NCBI RefSeq assembly: GCF_032118995.1 | Contig: NC_092651.1 | Span: forward strand, 21,684,349 to 21,748,348 | Origin: Asterias amurensis | Lineage: Eukaryota > Echinodermata > Asteroidea > Forcipulatida > Asteriidae | Direction: 5' to 3' | Length of the DNA: 64,000 nt | Shown here: positions 12,201 to 22,783 of the stretch, piece after piece | Layout of the letters: every line of letters begins with the position of its first letter | Numbering within the stretch: position 1 is the first letter of the stretch | Notes under the pieces: model-generated | Told to the model about the DNA's origin: nothing | What the model saw: the letters and a program-made list of their open reading frames with translations, nothing else | Database searches by the model: none | Program-made: the position numbers and the translations under genes

Positions 12201-15200
12201 ACCAACAACTCAAAGTTTGATCAGTAGGCCTATGCTCTGATCGTTGTTTTCAGGAGGATGCTTGACTCTATTGCTGGATGATGCTTTTAAAGGAACACGT
12301 TGCCTTGGATGGGACGAGTTGGTCTATAATAAGCATTTGTAACCGTTTTTTACAAATGCATATGGTTGGAAAGATGTCTTAAAAGTATAATACAATATAC
12401 CACACAAGTTTGCCTCGAAATAGCGTGGTTTTTCTTTTACTGTGCGAACTAACACGGTCGGCCATTTATGGGAGTCAAAAATTTGACTCCCATAAATGGC
12501 CGACCGTGTTAGTCGACAAGGTAAAAGGAAAACCGTGCAATTTCGAGGCATGTTTGTGTGGATCATTGTATTCTACTTTTACAACATCTTTCTACCCATA
12601 TGCATTTTATAACAAACAGGTAAAAAAACTTTTCAAAGACCAACTCGACCTGATCCAAGGCAACGTGTTCCTTTAAGTACTGTCTTGGAGATTAACTGGT
12701 AGTTTAATCATTGAATCTATAAAAAGAGCTGTTCCAAATTTTTTGGTCAAATTGGCAAAAGTTTTGCCCTAGCATCTTTAAGACATTACTGATGTGACTG
12801 GTTGCTACTGCAGGTTATCCTGAGATGACAAAATACCTTAACGCTACCGGCCGACCAATCCTCTTCTCCTGCAGCTGGCCTGACTATGAACGCGGACGTG
12901 GAATTAAGGTATGAACAATAATTATTTTATTATAATAATAAAGACAGTGGCTTATAAACCTCTCAAATCCGCTACTCTGCGATGTTCATGGCACTCAAAC
13001 ATTCAGTATTTATTCTGCAAAGTAATGATTTACAAGGTGTTGTGGCCCAGTAAGCAGCAGATGAAACAAGGAACACCGGCGCAAAATAATTTGTGCTTGT
13101 TTGGTGCTTAGTGAACGTTTTGTGCTTAAAGGCAGTGGATACTATTGGTAATTACTCAAAATAATTGTTTGCACAACAACTTACTTGGTAACGAGCAATT
13201 GAGAGCTGTTGATAGTATAAAACATTCTGAGAAAAGGCTCCCTCTGAAGAAACATAGTTTTGAGAAAGAAGTAATTTTCCACGAATTTGATTTTGAGACC
13301 TCAGAATTAGATTTTGAGGTCTCGAAATCAAGCATCTGAAAGCACACTTGGAAATAAATGTACTGAACTGAACTGAACACAACTTCGTGTGACAAGGGTG
13401 TTTTTTCTTTCCTTATTATCTCGTATCTTTGACAACCAATTTAATTCAAATTTTCACAGGTTTGTTATTTTGTGCATATATTGAGATACACAAAGTGGGA
13501 AGACTGGTCTTTTTTTACCAATGGTGTCCAGTGTCTTTAAGCAGCTTTATGAAATTGGACGTAGGTCTTATCAGTCTGTGTCATTCAATATCTTAGATAA
13601 ACTACACTCTTGTAGCTGAGAATTGTAACATCTGGAGAAACTACAACGATATTCAAGATTCTTGGACTTCCATTCTCGGAATCATTGATTATTACGCATC
13701 ACAACAAGACGTATTGGTCAAAGCTGCAGGACCGGGTCACTTCAATGATCCTGATATGGTAGGAAAATGTCTTTGTTAACATCTTAAAAAAATCTGTCAT
13801 GGTTTTAACAGTGTTGCCAGTCCTGCTACTATTTCTTTGTAACATTTTCCCCCCGTTTTGTTGTTATTTAAAACTTGTTGCCTCCTCCATTACTTTTTAT
13901 CCTGAGTTATAAAAGTACTGTCAATGACTGGGAAACTTCTTTTTTAAATTAAAAAAAAAAACCTTTCTACCATACAATTCAGTTTCATTACTGCGCCACC
14001 CTGTACTCTATTTTATGTCTACATGCAACTCATTAGGAGGCACCAAGTTACCCCATCCATCCAGTTGGATTGATTCTCATGTGTCCAACAACCCTTTCCA
14101 ACTGACATGGAAAACTTTAACATACTTGATTGTTATACCTCGGTAACAAATTGTGAAGTTTGATTGGTCGAGTACCAATAACGTGCTGTGCAGTGCAACA
14201 AATCGCATGTACCACGGCTGCACAGCGCAGCGGGTAACATGAGTGATGTTAACGGGTGTACATCACCTTGATCGTTCTCAGCGTTGGTGGATTTCCAGCG
14301 CTTAGTACGAAAGGGCCGCGTATTCATGGGAACAGTAAAGAATGGTTTCTTATTTGAACAACTGTTCGTCTGCTTTTGCATATTCGTCGTAATTAATGTT
14401 TGAAGATGACCACAGACATTTGAGAAGAGGAATAATCATGTTACCAAGGTATAACAAAACAATTGTTGCACGCTGTGATTTGGGTTCCATGGGTTTTGTA
14501 CACCCTCGGGAAAAAATGGCACCCTCGGCTTTGCCTCGGGTGCCATTTTCCCCCTCAGGTGTACAAAATGCCATGGACCCCGTCACAGCGTGCAACAATT
14601 ATATAATGACAGGCAGGTTCAAGAGTCAATGTAACAACAAGTTTTATGTTTTCAAGAAAAAAATTGATCAATGGATTAAGCCAGAAATTGCTCAGATAGC
14701 ACCACAGAGCATCTAGAATCAAACATAATTTCTGGCCCAGTGTATGTATCTTTGTACATTTAAGTAATTTATCTAGCAATAGTTTTGATTAATGTGGTCT
14801 TTTCATTCCTCAGCTGATTGTAGGTGACTTCTCATTGAGCATAGATCAAGCTAAAACACAGTTTGCCATGTGGGCTATCATGGCTGCTCCACTGCTCATG
14901 TCTAATGACCTTCGAACTATTGATCCCGGTTACCGTGCCATCCTACAAAATAAAGAAGTCATTAAGGTCAACCAAGATCCTCTGGGGATGATGGGAAAGC
15001 GTGTCTTAAAGGTAAGTGCCATGTCATCATTTAAGGGGTTTGGGTTCTTTGTGTGCATCACAAAACAGAAATGATGGTAGAAAGGCTTCCCTTTATATAT
15101 TTCTTGCTGAGGTTCTGTAGTTTTTGAGAAAGGAGTAAACAGTTTCCAAAATATACTTTTCTTTTCAGTGAGACGAAATATATTTTAGCATGTACAACAG

Positions 15201-16399
15201 ATTATTGCTATAAGATTGTCACATTTCTTCTCAAAAACTTGATGACTAATGAGGCCGAAAGACTTACAGGCAAATTATATTACATACGTCTTCATTTACA
15301 GTGAGTAGGGATTCATGTCATGGCCAAAATCTACAAAAGGTTTCATAAAACCCTTTAAGGGCCTTGTCTCATGAGGCAATTTTTACAGGCAACCTGGACG
15401 CAACCAACTTCAGCGCATGCTGCAGGACCACTTTGGTAGCACAGTAGTAATTTTTCAAACAACATCTTATGATCCAAAGAAAAATATTTGAACATTTATA
15501 AGTGCATGCCTGAAACTGGTTGCCTGTAAATTGCCTCATGTGATCTGAGGAAACTTTGAGGCAACCTTGATGAAGAAAAGTCTTATATTTCAATTTTGCC
15601 TTATTTTCTCAACCGGTAGTAAGGCACTGTCTTGTGTTAACTAAGTTAGGGGAAATGCCACTTACTCTTGGGCTGAAACAGTATTGCCCCCTTCACAGTT
15701 CATAAGATGGAGACATGGGTATCATCCACTTGGAGCCTGGCTGTTAGAGCAGAATGCACTACCTTCCAAACTTTTTATGAAGCAATTTTGGTTAAGTGCC
15801 TTGCTCAAATTATTTTGCAACTGTTAAATCCTATTATTAATGGATACTATTGGCCAAATGACCAGGGGTCGATTTCACAAAGAGTTAGGACTCGTCTTAT
15901 CTCGAGTTAGGGCGAGTAACTCGTCCTAACTTAGGATTAATCTTAAGGTCTGCATGCTACAGTGCAGGGTTGGGACTCGTCCTAAGTCCTAAGATTAGTC
16001 CCAAGTTAGGAAGAGCTTGGTGAAATCGACCGCAGGGCACTGATGTAAAGGGCATTGAGACGTTGTGAAATGTGCTACATAAGAACTGCCCTACAGTTCA
16101 TACCTATTCGTTTAGCCTTTGCGATGATTCGATAACCTTCTTTTCAGTTGGCAGATGGTCTGGAGGTCTGGACACGGCCTCTGCAAGACAAATCGTACGC
16201 CATGGTGATAATGAGTCGAAGCACCCGGCAACCAGTCCATTTGAACACCACCCTAGCTGTACTTGGATTCACGCAGAGTGCAGGTTTTAATATAACAGAG
16301 TTATGGGAAGGTAAAGCACTGGGACATTTCAATCCAAATGACTTGTTACCTTTTGTTATCAATCCGAATGGAGCTGAAATCGTTCGATTGACGCCATGA
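9229..16399 (+). CDS. GH27-A: alpha-galactosidase / alpha-N-acetylgalactosaminidase family, 7 exons
   Basis: Exons 9229-9377, 10178-10352, 11435-11609, 12814-12908, 13597-13758, 14814-15011, 16148-16399; all GT-AG; 401 aa, close to human NAGA (411) and GLA (429). Start: an ATG 15 nt after an acceptor (ttccccag), so a non-coding first exon lies upstream. A signal peptide of 16 residues ends STQA before LDNG, the mature N-terminus of vertebrate homologues. A (beta/alpha)8 barrel carries PPMGW, DDCW, nucleophile Asp155 in LKMDGC and acid/base Asp216 in RNYNDIQD; then the C-terminal beta domain from about residue 319. All six paired cysteine positions of the GLA barrel region checked are kept. 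The family removes terminal alpha-galactose or alpha-GalNAc in lysosomes. The specificity loop is S187-W-P-D190-Y: Ser as in NAGA, but Asp where NAGA has Ala and GLA has Leu, so the substrate is uncertain. Single last exon, unlike its neighbour B. Confidence 0.95.
9526..9593 (+). repeat. tRNA-derived SINE head
   Basis: Shows a B-box-like GGTTCAAATC and an A-box-like AGCTCAGTTGG, in intron 1 of GH27-A. It cannot fold as a good tRNA and sits among repeats, so it is read as a SINE fragment and not a tRNA gene. Confidence 0.5.
9705..10067 (+). mobile_element. TTAA MITE family 1, copy 4
   Basis: In intron 1 of GH27-A. Left TTAA at 9705-9708 and left end GGCACTGGGCACTGTTGG; right end GTGTCCAGTGCCCTCTAA, where the TTAA is altered. 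Confidence 0.75.
10376..10735. mobile_element. MITE family 4 relative, close to a splice donor
   Basis: Begins about 24 bp after the exon-2 donor of GH27-A. It contains the family-4 body (ggtttcccttaaaatataacttgcc..., 'ttagcatataaaatgg', 'aaaaacttgacgactta') also seen at 15031-15358 and 36449-36810. Ends are worn, so borders are approximate. Confidence 0.6.
11159..11322. mobile_element. Near-perfect foldback element in GH27-A intron 2
   Basis: Arms starting GGGAATCAAAGTGTGGTGA and ending TCACCACACATTGATTCCC, with a second matching block TTTTCAACTAGTGGTTTAA. The two arms nearly meet, giving a long hairpin. Non-coding. The 300 bp before it (about 10790-11070) contains GC-rich 'attcctattggt' repeats of unclear family. 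Confidence 0.75.
11702..11999 (-). mobile_element. SINE (family A), reverse copy lacking its tRNA head
   Basis: Reverse complement of the body and tail of the full SINE at 30895-31255. Shared blocks include AGCGCTTTTTCACTCC-type tail sequence, 'ctccctggggagtata' and 'tacccatttacccatggg'; a TAATAATGATAATAATAA tail sits at the left end. Located in intron 3 of GH27-A. Confidence 0.8.
12287..12676. mobile_element. TTAA MITE family 2, copy 1
   Basis: TTAA at 12287-12290 and 12673-12676 around ends AGGAACACGTTGCCTTGGAT and its inverse. The centre is itself a palindrome around GGCCATTTATGGGAGTC, so the whole element folds into one hairpin. Other copies: 24639-25028, 53026-53405; fragment at 58544-58615. 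Confidence 0.85.
13126..13540 (+). mobile_element. TTAA MITE family 1, copy 5
   Basis: In intron 4 of GH27-A. TTAA at 13126-13129 and 13537-13540; left end AGGCAGTGGATACTATTGG. It has a short insertion ('actgaactgaactgaac') inside compared with other copies. Confidence 0.8.
14453..14606. mobile_element. Foldback element in GH27-A intron 5
   Basis: Left arm ACAATTGTTGCACGCTGTGA matches right arm TCACAGCGTGCAACAATTAT, with further matching blocks (ccatgg...tgtacacc, ggcaccctcgg) up to the middle. A simple hairpin, non-coding. Confidence 0.75.
15031..15358. mobile_element. TTAA MITE family 4, beside the exon-6 donor of GH27-A
   Basis: TTAA at 15031-15034 and 15355-15358; ends AGGGGTTTGGGTTC and AAACCCTTTAA-type. 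It begins 20 bp after the exon-6 donor at 15012. Its body matches the element at 36449-36810. Confidence 0.7.
15690..15802 (-). mobile_element. SINE (family B) fragment
   Basis: Reverse match to the body at 28212-28420 and 44822-45030; shared words include GGTATCATCCACTTGGAGCC and 'agaatgcactacctt'. In intron 6 of GH27-A. A similar reverse fragment lies at about 44276-44384. Confidence 0.65.
15867..16031. repeat. Foldback repeat with Y/R-rich 'actcgtccta' blocks
   Basis: Outer arms GGTCGATTTCAC and GTGAAATCGACC enclose several direct and inverted copies of ACTCGTCCTAA. A partial relative lies at about 57045-57105. Confidence 0.7.
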
Positions 16400-18235
16400 T
16401 TTCAGTCATTAGTAATGACAGTTAGTTAATAATAATACTGGAGTCTTTCTTTCTAATGGTCGTATAACACAGGCATGGAACTTTTCAGCTAATCAGCTCC
16501 TTTTCTTTTCAAAACAGTGCCATAGAAAATTGAAAAACACTGTACAAAATTTAAGTGTGATCGGCCATTTCCTTTTTTTTTATAGAAAGTTTAATGTCTC
16601 ATGATAACACATGTGTCTACCAATACGGTACCCATGGTGCTTGAACTAAAACAAACATTTTAACACAGGTTTTTATCAAATTTTTGAATTATGCAACTAA
16701 TTTCTGAAGCATCTTATAAAGGTTTACAAGTTGCTGTGGTGGATTTAGCAGCCACTGCCAGAATTATTGGGGCAAACCCTTCTGTTAACGATAAGTGTAA
16801 CTGAGTTCTTTTATCCTACAGCGGAACGTTCCAAAGACAGAGCAATAATGGTTTAAAGTGCTTGCTTACTGACACAAGGTGTCAAAGCTGGGAATAAAAC
16901 CCAAACTCTGCTGATAAGTCTTGTTTGGGCAACAGTATTTAATTAATGCCTGACTGCTGCTAAAAACCTGCTATCAGTCCATGAATACTTCCATCAATAA
17001 ATCAGTCATTTGAAAATTAATGAACAATGTTAAATCAAAGGTGTATTCTAAGAATAATTTGGTTATTTGGTATTTCGAGCAGGGGAGGCCAATAATTCAA
17101 ACTTTGAGATCAAAAAATAAAAATAAAAATAATAATTTGAATCAAACCATTCACTTAGTTATTTGATTTTATTATTTACTTTGATTACAAGGTAAAACTT
17201 ATCCAGTCATTTCAGTAGAAACCTTTTGTAAAATTGTTTACAATTTTTACTTTTATAAGTGTGTTTTTCAATAATGAAATTGAACTTCAAGTTTCATAAA
17301 ATTAAGCACAATATTAGTTTTACTCTTATTTCATTTACTTCTGGAAACAAATTGAAATAACTGGGAAAAAATGATTGGTAATCACAATCAATGAATTGTT
17401 GTTTTGGGGATAAAAAAAAAAACCCGGTTGTAACAACGCAAAAGAACCTAGTATTTTGGTTAAGTTTTTTTTTATGATGAGTGAATCACTGAAAAAAAAA
17501 TGAAACCTAACTTGTTTTTGAGATGAGCTGAGGCCTTAAAACCTTTCCAATTGTATAATTCACAACAAACAAAGAGAGAAGTCTCTGGAATTACAATACA
17601 ATCTACTCTGCGGCAGTGGAATATTAAGTAAAACAAGTTCTCTGTACACATGGTGTTACTGCAAACCAAATATTGATGGAGTAGGTATTAAGTTTACACT
17701 AATACCGGAATTCTGCAATCTTTCAGATATTTGACAACTTTTGGATTGTTTTCTTTATGTTTTATAAATAATTTTCTTTACTAAAAAAAGTTGTATAAAC
17801 TATAAACAAATCAAAGAGATTTAACTTTAACTAAGTAGATACCAACTTTATTATGAGAGAATGTTCTTATGTTTCAATGAACATGTGTGAACTAGTTAAT
17901 TGATTAAGTGCCTGAAAATAAACACTTTTGTACTATTGGATAAACTAGTTTGAAAATCAGTGTTTTTCTTTTAATATTTCAATTTAAAAATTACATAACA
18001 AAAAAAACCTTTATTTATCTATCTTTAAGTTCGTCTCTCAAAGTTGTCTTGACATTTGCCACGACCATCAAGAAACAACCGGTATTTTATAGTCATCAAC
18101 AAAATCACTTTGGGTAGAAAGAAAAACATTGTTTTGAAACCATACATGAGATAAAAACCACAATAAACGTTTTTCAAGTTAACTATGGTTTGGATAAAAT
18201 TATATAAAAAAATTAACAAAACTGAATAAATGCAA
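16400..18235. other. Convergent intergenic region between GH27-A and the GH27-B exon array
   Basis: Very AT-rich. Candidate polyadenylation signals for GH27-A (plus strand AATAAA at about 16890 and 16996) and for the last GH27-B exon (minus strand, plus-strand TTTATT at about 18010). No exon is seen. Confidence 0.55.
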
Positions 18236-18242
18236 AACATTA

Positions 18243-18350
18243 GCAAACTAGCGAAATTTAAGTCAAATTCAGGCTCGACCTAAATTACTTCAACTACTGA
18301 CATACAAGTTATACAACAAAACTCCGCTTTCTGGTACAGCAAAATTATTA
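18243..18350 (-). pseudogene. Partial 'echo' of exon 7h
   Basis: Reads on the minus strand NFAVPESGVLLYNLY then VSS and a stop, the same as the end of exon 7h (NFTVPESGVLLYNLYFSS). It lies about 170 bp downstream of the real exon end and has no upstream half or acceptor. It is a tandem duplication of the exon's 3' end plus its 3' flank. Confidence 0.8.
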
Positions 18351-18453
18351 AACTATGTTTTTGAATTAAATTTGCTTGTCGTATTTTTACAAAATTCAAA
18401 ACTTATCAAATGCAAAATTACAAAAATTTAGTCAAATTCAAACTTAAATTACT

Positions 18454-18714
18454 TTAACTACTGAAGTACAAATTATACAACAAAACCCCACTTTCTGGTA
18501 CAGTAAAATTATAATATTTGATTGTATCAAATACTCCAATAAATTTACCATGATCTAATGCGTCCTCAAACTCAAATCCAGGGTCAAAGGTAAAACCCAG
18601 CTCTTTCAGAGAAATGTTAACCGTTTTAGGTTTGGATCCTTTATTTAGAAACAGCAGGGCGTATTCTTCATAGCCAGCTAGTGTCCGAACCCATATTTCA
18701 ACCGTAGAGTTGCG
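18454..18714 (-). CDS. GH27-B alternative terminal exon 7h
   Basis: Minus strand; acceptor ...ttctatacatccag then 86 codons and TAA at 18456-18454. It begins RNSTVEIWVRTLAGYEEYA and ends VPESGVLLYNLYFSS. It has no early Met, so a Met-first ORF scan does not show it, yet the frame is fully open in the phase required after exon 6. It encodes the GH27 C-terminal beta domain and is the most diverged copy: it has DPGFEFEDALDHG where the others have the GYE-LRE-LTHK type. Joined to exons 1-6 it would give a 404-aa protein. Use is inferred from intactness. Confidence 0.8.
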   Translation of the reverse strand, partial: RNSTVEIWVRTLAGYEEYALLFLNKGSKPKTVNISLKELGFTFDPGFEFEDALDHGKFIGVFDTIKYYNFTVPESGVLLYNLYFSS

Positions 18715-18757
18715 CTGGATGTATAGAAAAATGAAAGAAGGTAAGTGGATCTAATAG

Positions 18758-18830
18758 TTGTGGATAAGACACTGCTCTAGAACTGCAAAGGTTGCGGGTT
18801 CGAATCCCACCTGAGTAATATGCCTGTGAT
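18758..18830 (+). repeat. tRNA-derived SINE fragment
   Basis: Contains a clear B box (GGTTCGAATCC) and GACACTGCTCTAGAA(C/T)TGCAAAGG, also found at 25100-25170. No plausible tRNA cloverleaf. Confidence 0.5.
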
Positions 18831-18835
18831 TGGCT

Positions 18836-18966
18836 TTAGCTGTGTCTGGATTGAGGAGCTTGGCTATGGCTGTGTCTGGATTGGATAGCTTTTGGCTATG
18901 GCCATGATGGCTGTGTCTGGATTGAGGAGCTTGGCTATGGCTGTGTCTGGATTGGATAGCTTTTGG
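18836..18966. repeat. Minisatellite: 'ggctgtgtctggattg' units
   Basis: Four copies of GGCTGTGTCTGGATTG alternately followed by 'aggagcttggctat' and 'gatagcttttgg', so the higher-order period is about 70 bp. In the intron between exons 7g and 7h. Confidence 0.8.
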
Positions 18967-20057
18967 CACTGGCTGTGTGTAGTTTGAGTGGTTTTGATAA
19001 CCACTACTGTAATGGTGTCCATAATGGCTATATGCCCAGGTTAAAAAAAAAATTATTAAATATTTCCAGAGCAGCCAACAGTAACATTAATAGCCCTGCA
19101 CAGGCAAGGCTTCACGCAATAGCAGCTGTAGCCAGAGCCATAAGCCATTGATCCCAACATTTTTAGCAGTGTCCATGTTGATGCTGCACATGATCACCAT
19201 TAATATGGATTGAAAACAGGGCACCAGTGAATTAAAGCAATGAAAGTATCAGTTTCTTACAGCACAGTGAATGATCAAGATGGCTGCTGGGGAAAATCTT
19301 TGAGAGTCAACTTGGAGACAAAGTGGAGTCAGTATTGTCACGAGAGTACTTTCTTTGAATCACAGGTAAAATGCTCATCTTAAATCCGCATGAAATGTGT
19401 TTTGATTTAGTTTTGATCAACTTCCTTTCAAAGATTTGTTTAATTCTTTAACGGCAACAAGCAGCTTATACCCAAACGCCCATAGTGGCCGCACCAAGGT
19501 TTGACCTAATTCCATTCACATAAAGATGTCAAAGTAAAGGTGGTGTCCAGGTGTCCTTTCTCTTTGGTCCAATGTAGTTTGTTAACATTATAAGTATCCC
19601 AATTTCTAAACACAAAACTAAGTTTTCTGTTTCAAGTTATTTATGTTTACATTTTTACTGACAAAATTTGGTTAACAGTAGTTGTAAGCATTGTCTAGGC
19701 ATTTTGTGATAGTTATACATAAATGAATGGTCTCCATAAAGGGTTTAAGGAACTCCTTTGAAATTTCTCATCTCGATCTTTAGGTTGCCAATTAAAGAGC
19801 ATAAAACTACAAAAGTAACAGTGCTAACATCACTGGCTAACACAAATCGGTGGTTGGGTAAAAACCAAATTTAATGTTCTTTATCCCCGATGCAAAATTT
19901 AACATCTCTTAATCTTTATTAGATCCCGAAAAGGGTTATTCAAAATTCAATTCATAAGCTGTGACTTGTAGTTCCAAAAATACGGTACTTTATTTTATTT
20001 TCTGATCCTCATTTGTTTGTAGATAAACCAAAGTCAGGACCTTCCATGGAGCTTTGT

Positions 20058-20315
20058 TTAACTACTGTCGTATAAATACAGCATGAGAGCTCCAGTCGCA
20101 GGTGCGGTGAAGTTGTAGACCTGGTAAGGACCTATATGACCAATCTCCTTATGATTTAAGACGTCTCGTAACTCGTACCCAATGTACGTTAGTCCGAGAT
20201 CTTTGAATCTTAGCGAAATAGTTTGAGGTTTTGTGTCGGTGTTGAGGATCACCACGGCCCATTCTCCGTTCTGGAAATTAAGTGCCCTCAGCCAGACTTG
20301 GACGAACTTTCCAAA
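20058..20315 (-). CDS. GH27-B alternative terminal exon 7g
   Basis: Minus strand; acceptor tggtgtttacag at 20316 onward; 85 codons and TAA. Starts FGKFVQVWLRALNF and ends FTAPATGALMLYLYDSS. An open frame continues upstream of the acceptor, but that part has no homology to GH27 and is intron. Belongs to the FG-type group with 7d, 7e and 7f. AATAAA signals on the minus strand lie about 70 bp downstream (plus-strand TTTATT near 19990). Would give a 403-aa isoform with exons 1-6. Confidence 0.85.
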   Translation of the reverse strand, partial: FGKFVQVWLRALNFQNGEWAVVILNTDTKPQTISLRFKDLGLTYIGYELRDVLNHKEIGHIGPYQVYNFTAPATGALMLYLYDSS

Positions 20316-20838
20316 CTGTAAACACCAAGAAACAAATGAAGGGCCTGGTAAGTCAACTTCCTCTGCAAGATTGGGGATTCGGATTTGAGAATCGCTGTAA
20401 GATGCTCGATAAGACAATAAGGAGTTGAGAGTGGGGAAGGTCATAAGTGAACTCTCCTATACAATTATTTTTCATTCTGTTTTATTTTTCATAACAAGCT
20501 TTGCAACAAAATAAATTTATTCCCAGTGTTCAAACATCATAAACATCAGAAACTTAAGAAATCACAATTATGAATCAATAAAAAAAACAGTCTTTACAAC
20601 TTTAATTTATTTTTAATGTTTTATCCATACACTGATGTATGTAAAATCACTTTCCCAATTCCTGTGAAGAAATTACACAGGTATTTTATCGGGTGGTATT
20701 CAAACTTTGCCATTAAAGAGCAGATGTAATACCACTAGACCACTGAGTTTAAATCCTATATTGTAATTTTGATAGCTCATGTTGTATTGCTCATTGTTTG
20801 AAAAAAAGATTAGTGTTTTTTTTCTTCAAATATTGTTT

Positions 20839-20925
20839 ATTCTAGTGGTAAGTAAGTGCCTTGAGGCTAATTGGCATAAGGCACTATATAAATTCTCTTT
20901 TATTATTATTATTATCTACATGATC
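20839..20925 (+). mobile_element. SINE tail fragment
   Basis: Has 'aagtgccttgaggc ... ggcactatataaatt' followed by (TTA)n, like the 3' ends of the family-A SINE. Truncated. Confidence 0.45.
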
Positions 20926-21117
20926 TATTTTTATATTTATTTTTTCCCAGGGAACCGTGTGGTCATCAATCACTTCACAAAGTCCATTGGTTTTAGACTC
21001 AATTAAGTTGCAAAAACCAGAAGTTCCAGTAACTGATCTATCAATTAGTCTTATTACCGTCTACTGGATAATTATACCAATATGAGATTCTACATAATTC
21101 TTCTAAAGTGTCATGAG

Positions 21118-21375
21118 TTAATAGGTAGGATAAGCGTAGAACATGAGTGCCCCATTGGCAGGGGCTGTGAAGTTGTATGATAACCGAATCCCAAGTTGCC
21201 CAATGTCCGTGTGGGTCAAGACCTCTCGTATGAAGTACCCCATATTGAAGGTGAACCCCAGATCACTGAATTTGAGAGACACCGTTTGGGGCTTTGTGTC
21301 TCGGTTGAGAATGACAACTCCCCATTCTTGCCAAAGAGTTAGAGGCCGAAGCCAGACGTCAACGGTTGTTCCAAA
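21118..21375 (-). CDS. GH27-B alternative terminal exon 7f
   Basis: Minus strand; acceptor gatttgcacacag; 85 codons and TAA. Starts FGTTVDVWLRPLTLW and ends FTAPANGALMFYAYPTY. Closest relative in the window is the broken copy 7c at 25272-25536 (both have DIGQLG and GYxIREVL). Encodes the C-terminal beta domain; would give a 403-aa isoform. Confidence 0.87.
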   Translation of the reverse strand, partial: FGTTVDVWLRPLTLWQEWGVVILNRDTKPQTVSLKFSDLGFTFNMGYFIREVLTHTDIGQLGIRLSYNFTAPANGALMFYAYPTY

Positions 21376-22213
21376 CTGTGTGCAAATCAAGCAAGAGGCA
21401 GGTTTACCTACTTATTCAATCCGCTTCAAGGACAACTGGAATTTTGAACCTAGTTGGGAAACCGGCTCAGCCAACTGAGCATAGTCAAAAGTAATTAAGC
21501 CCAGTTTATGTTTTAACTGGTTTCAACAAAAGGAAAACTGGAACTTCAAACCTATTTGGTGAACCTGAGCTTAATCCAGTTGAACATCAGAACATTATCA
21601 AAAGTAGTTTTTCAACTTTGACCCCAAAAAATTTCTACGGAAAAGGGAAGAATAGAACACTGGCAGGACCCCACAGACCCGATCCTTAAGGTTGTGCGTG
21701 TGCAGGATTTGGTGTGTGTGTGTTTTGGTGAATGAAAGATGAGTGACAAGATTTTGAATGCAGCTAGCTTGAATTGTAGTACCTTCCAAAAAGATTAAAA
21801 TAAACATTTTCCCAATCCATCGTTCTCACCATACGCGTGTGACCTAGGGGGAAGTGACAACTGACTTGCCAAATTTGGGCAAACCAGCGGAGGAAAATCG
21901 AGCACAGCAAGAAGAAAACAAAATGTGCAGAGAAAGCATAACAGACTCTTGACTCGATATTATAAATTTGTACTTATTTTTTAATTATTACTTTTATCTG
22001 TGAACAATTTCGGGTAAAACAATCCCTCTGCCCAAAAGAAATCCCCATACCCTCATATACACCTCATGTTCTGTTGGTATACCATGACTAAGCACCCCAG
22101 GTATGCAAATTATTCAAAATAATCGTAAAATCTGATGATTAAAATGTAAAAATTTTCTTCATTCTCTTTCTTGGACGTCTTCCTTTATAGGGAGAAGATT
22201 CACGACGATGAAT

Positions 22214-22468
22214 TTAACTACTGTTATAAGCGTGATACATGAGCGCCCCCAACGCAGGCACAGTGAAATTCAGCTCTTGATGCCTGTCCACATGACCGAC
22301 TTCCTTATGAGTCAATATCTCCCGTAGTTCGTAACCCATCATGTAAGAAAAACCTAACTGGCTCAGCTTAAGAGTGACTGTTTGGATCTTGGTGTCCTGG
22401 TTGAGGAACACAATCGCCCAGTCTTCAGAATATTGAAGAGGTCGCAGCCAGACTTCTACACTCCCGAA
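22214..22468 (-). CDS. GH27-B alternative terminal exon 7e
   Basis: Minus strand; acceptor ggtttccccccacag; 84 codons and stop. Starts FGSVEVWLRPLQYSEDW and ends FTVPALGALMYHAYNSS. It differs from 7d at four residues (Y/S, E/D, Y/H, D/N), so it is a recent duplicate that has kept its frame. It may lack a canonical AATAAA nearby: the position that is TTTATT (plus strand) after 7d near 23720 is CTTATT here near 21972. Would give a 402-aa isoform. Confidence 0.85.
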   Translation of the reverse strand, partial: FGSVEVWLRPLQYSEDWAIVFLNQDTKIQTVTLKLSQLGFSYMMGYELREILTHKEVGHVDRHQELNFTVPALGALMYHAYNSS

Positions 22469-22611
22469 CTGTGGGGGGAAACCAAGGAGTTGAAGCCGGT
22501 GGTAAGTGTGATAACAAGTCGCTTGTGTAACTTTTTGTTGTTGGTTCAGTTTCTATTTTGAAATGCTGGAAGCAATGTCCATTTATAATGCTGGAAGTAG
22601 TGTCAATCTAG

Positions 22612-22783
22612 AAAATACTGTCTAGCAAATTTCTTTGCTAAGCAAAAAATGAGTGGGGCACCATGACAGTTGCATTAATGTAAACTTTACACATAATTTT
22701 GGCCAGACCAGTGTCTGTTTAGCAAGATTTGTCTGTGCTCAGCAAGTTGTTATGCTTACAGACTTTATAAAATTGGGCCCTGG
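22612..22783. mobile_element. GGGCCC-ended MITE, partial
   Basis: Right end TTTATAAAATTGGGCCC and internal 'tttctttgctaagcaaaaaatgag'. A truncated second copy at 24471-24575 was carried along with the segmental duplication. Confidence 0.6.

Larger units (their letters stand above)
21690..22783. repeat. Segmental duplication, unit 1 (carries exon 7e)
   Basis: Sequence around exon 7e matches 23430-24575 around exon 7d in both flanks: the right flank shares 'gtgtgataacaagtcgct' and 'gctggaagtagtgtcaatct'; the left flank shares 'ttcattctctttcttggacg', and further left 'ggttgtgcgtgtgcaggatt'. Exon-to-exon offset is 1790 bp. Confidence 0.85.

Noticed and set aside
12324-12676. Protein encoded by the open frames around 12324-12676, 24675-25107 and 52986-53326
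   Set aside because: All lie inside family-2 MITEs; sense and antisense frames mirror each other because the element is a palindrome.
13145-13395. Small conserved protein in frames such as 5725, 13152, 45844, 54199, 55812 and 57295
   Set aside because: The similarity comes from family-1 MITEs; positions, frames and strands change from copy to copy and stops are frequent.
18758-18830. tRNA genes at the tRNA-like segments (also 9526, 25095, 30895, 57930)
   Set aside because: A and B boxes are visible, but acceptor stems do not pair and SINE bodies or duplicated flanks follow; they are SINE heads.
20058-20444. The longer 128-codon open frame over exon 7g as a separate protein
   Set aside because: The part before the acceptor at 20316 has no GH27 similarity and is not shared by the sister exons; the homology starts exactly at the splice site.
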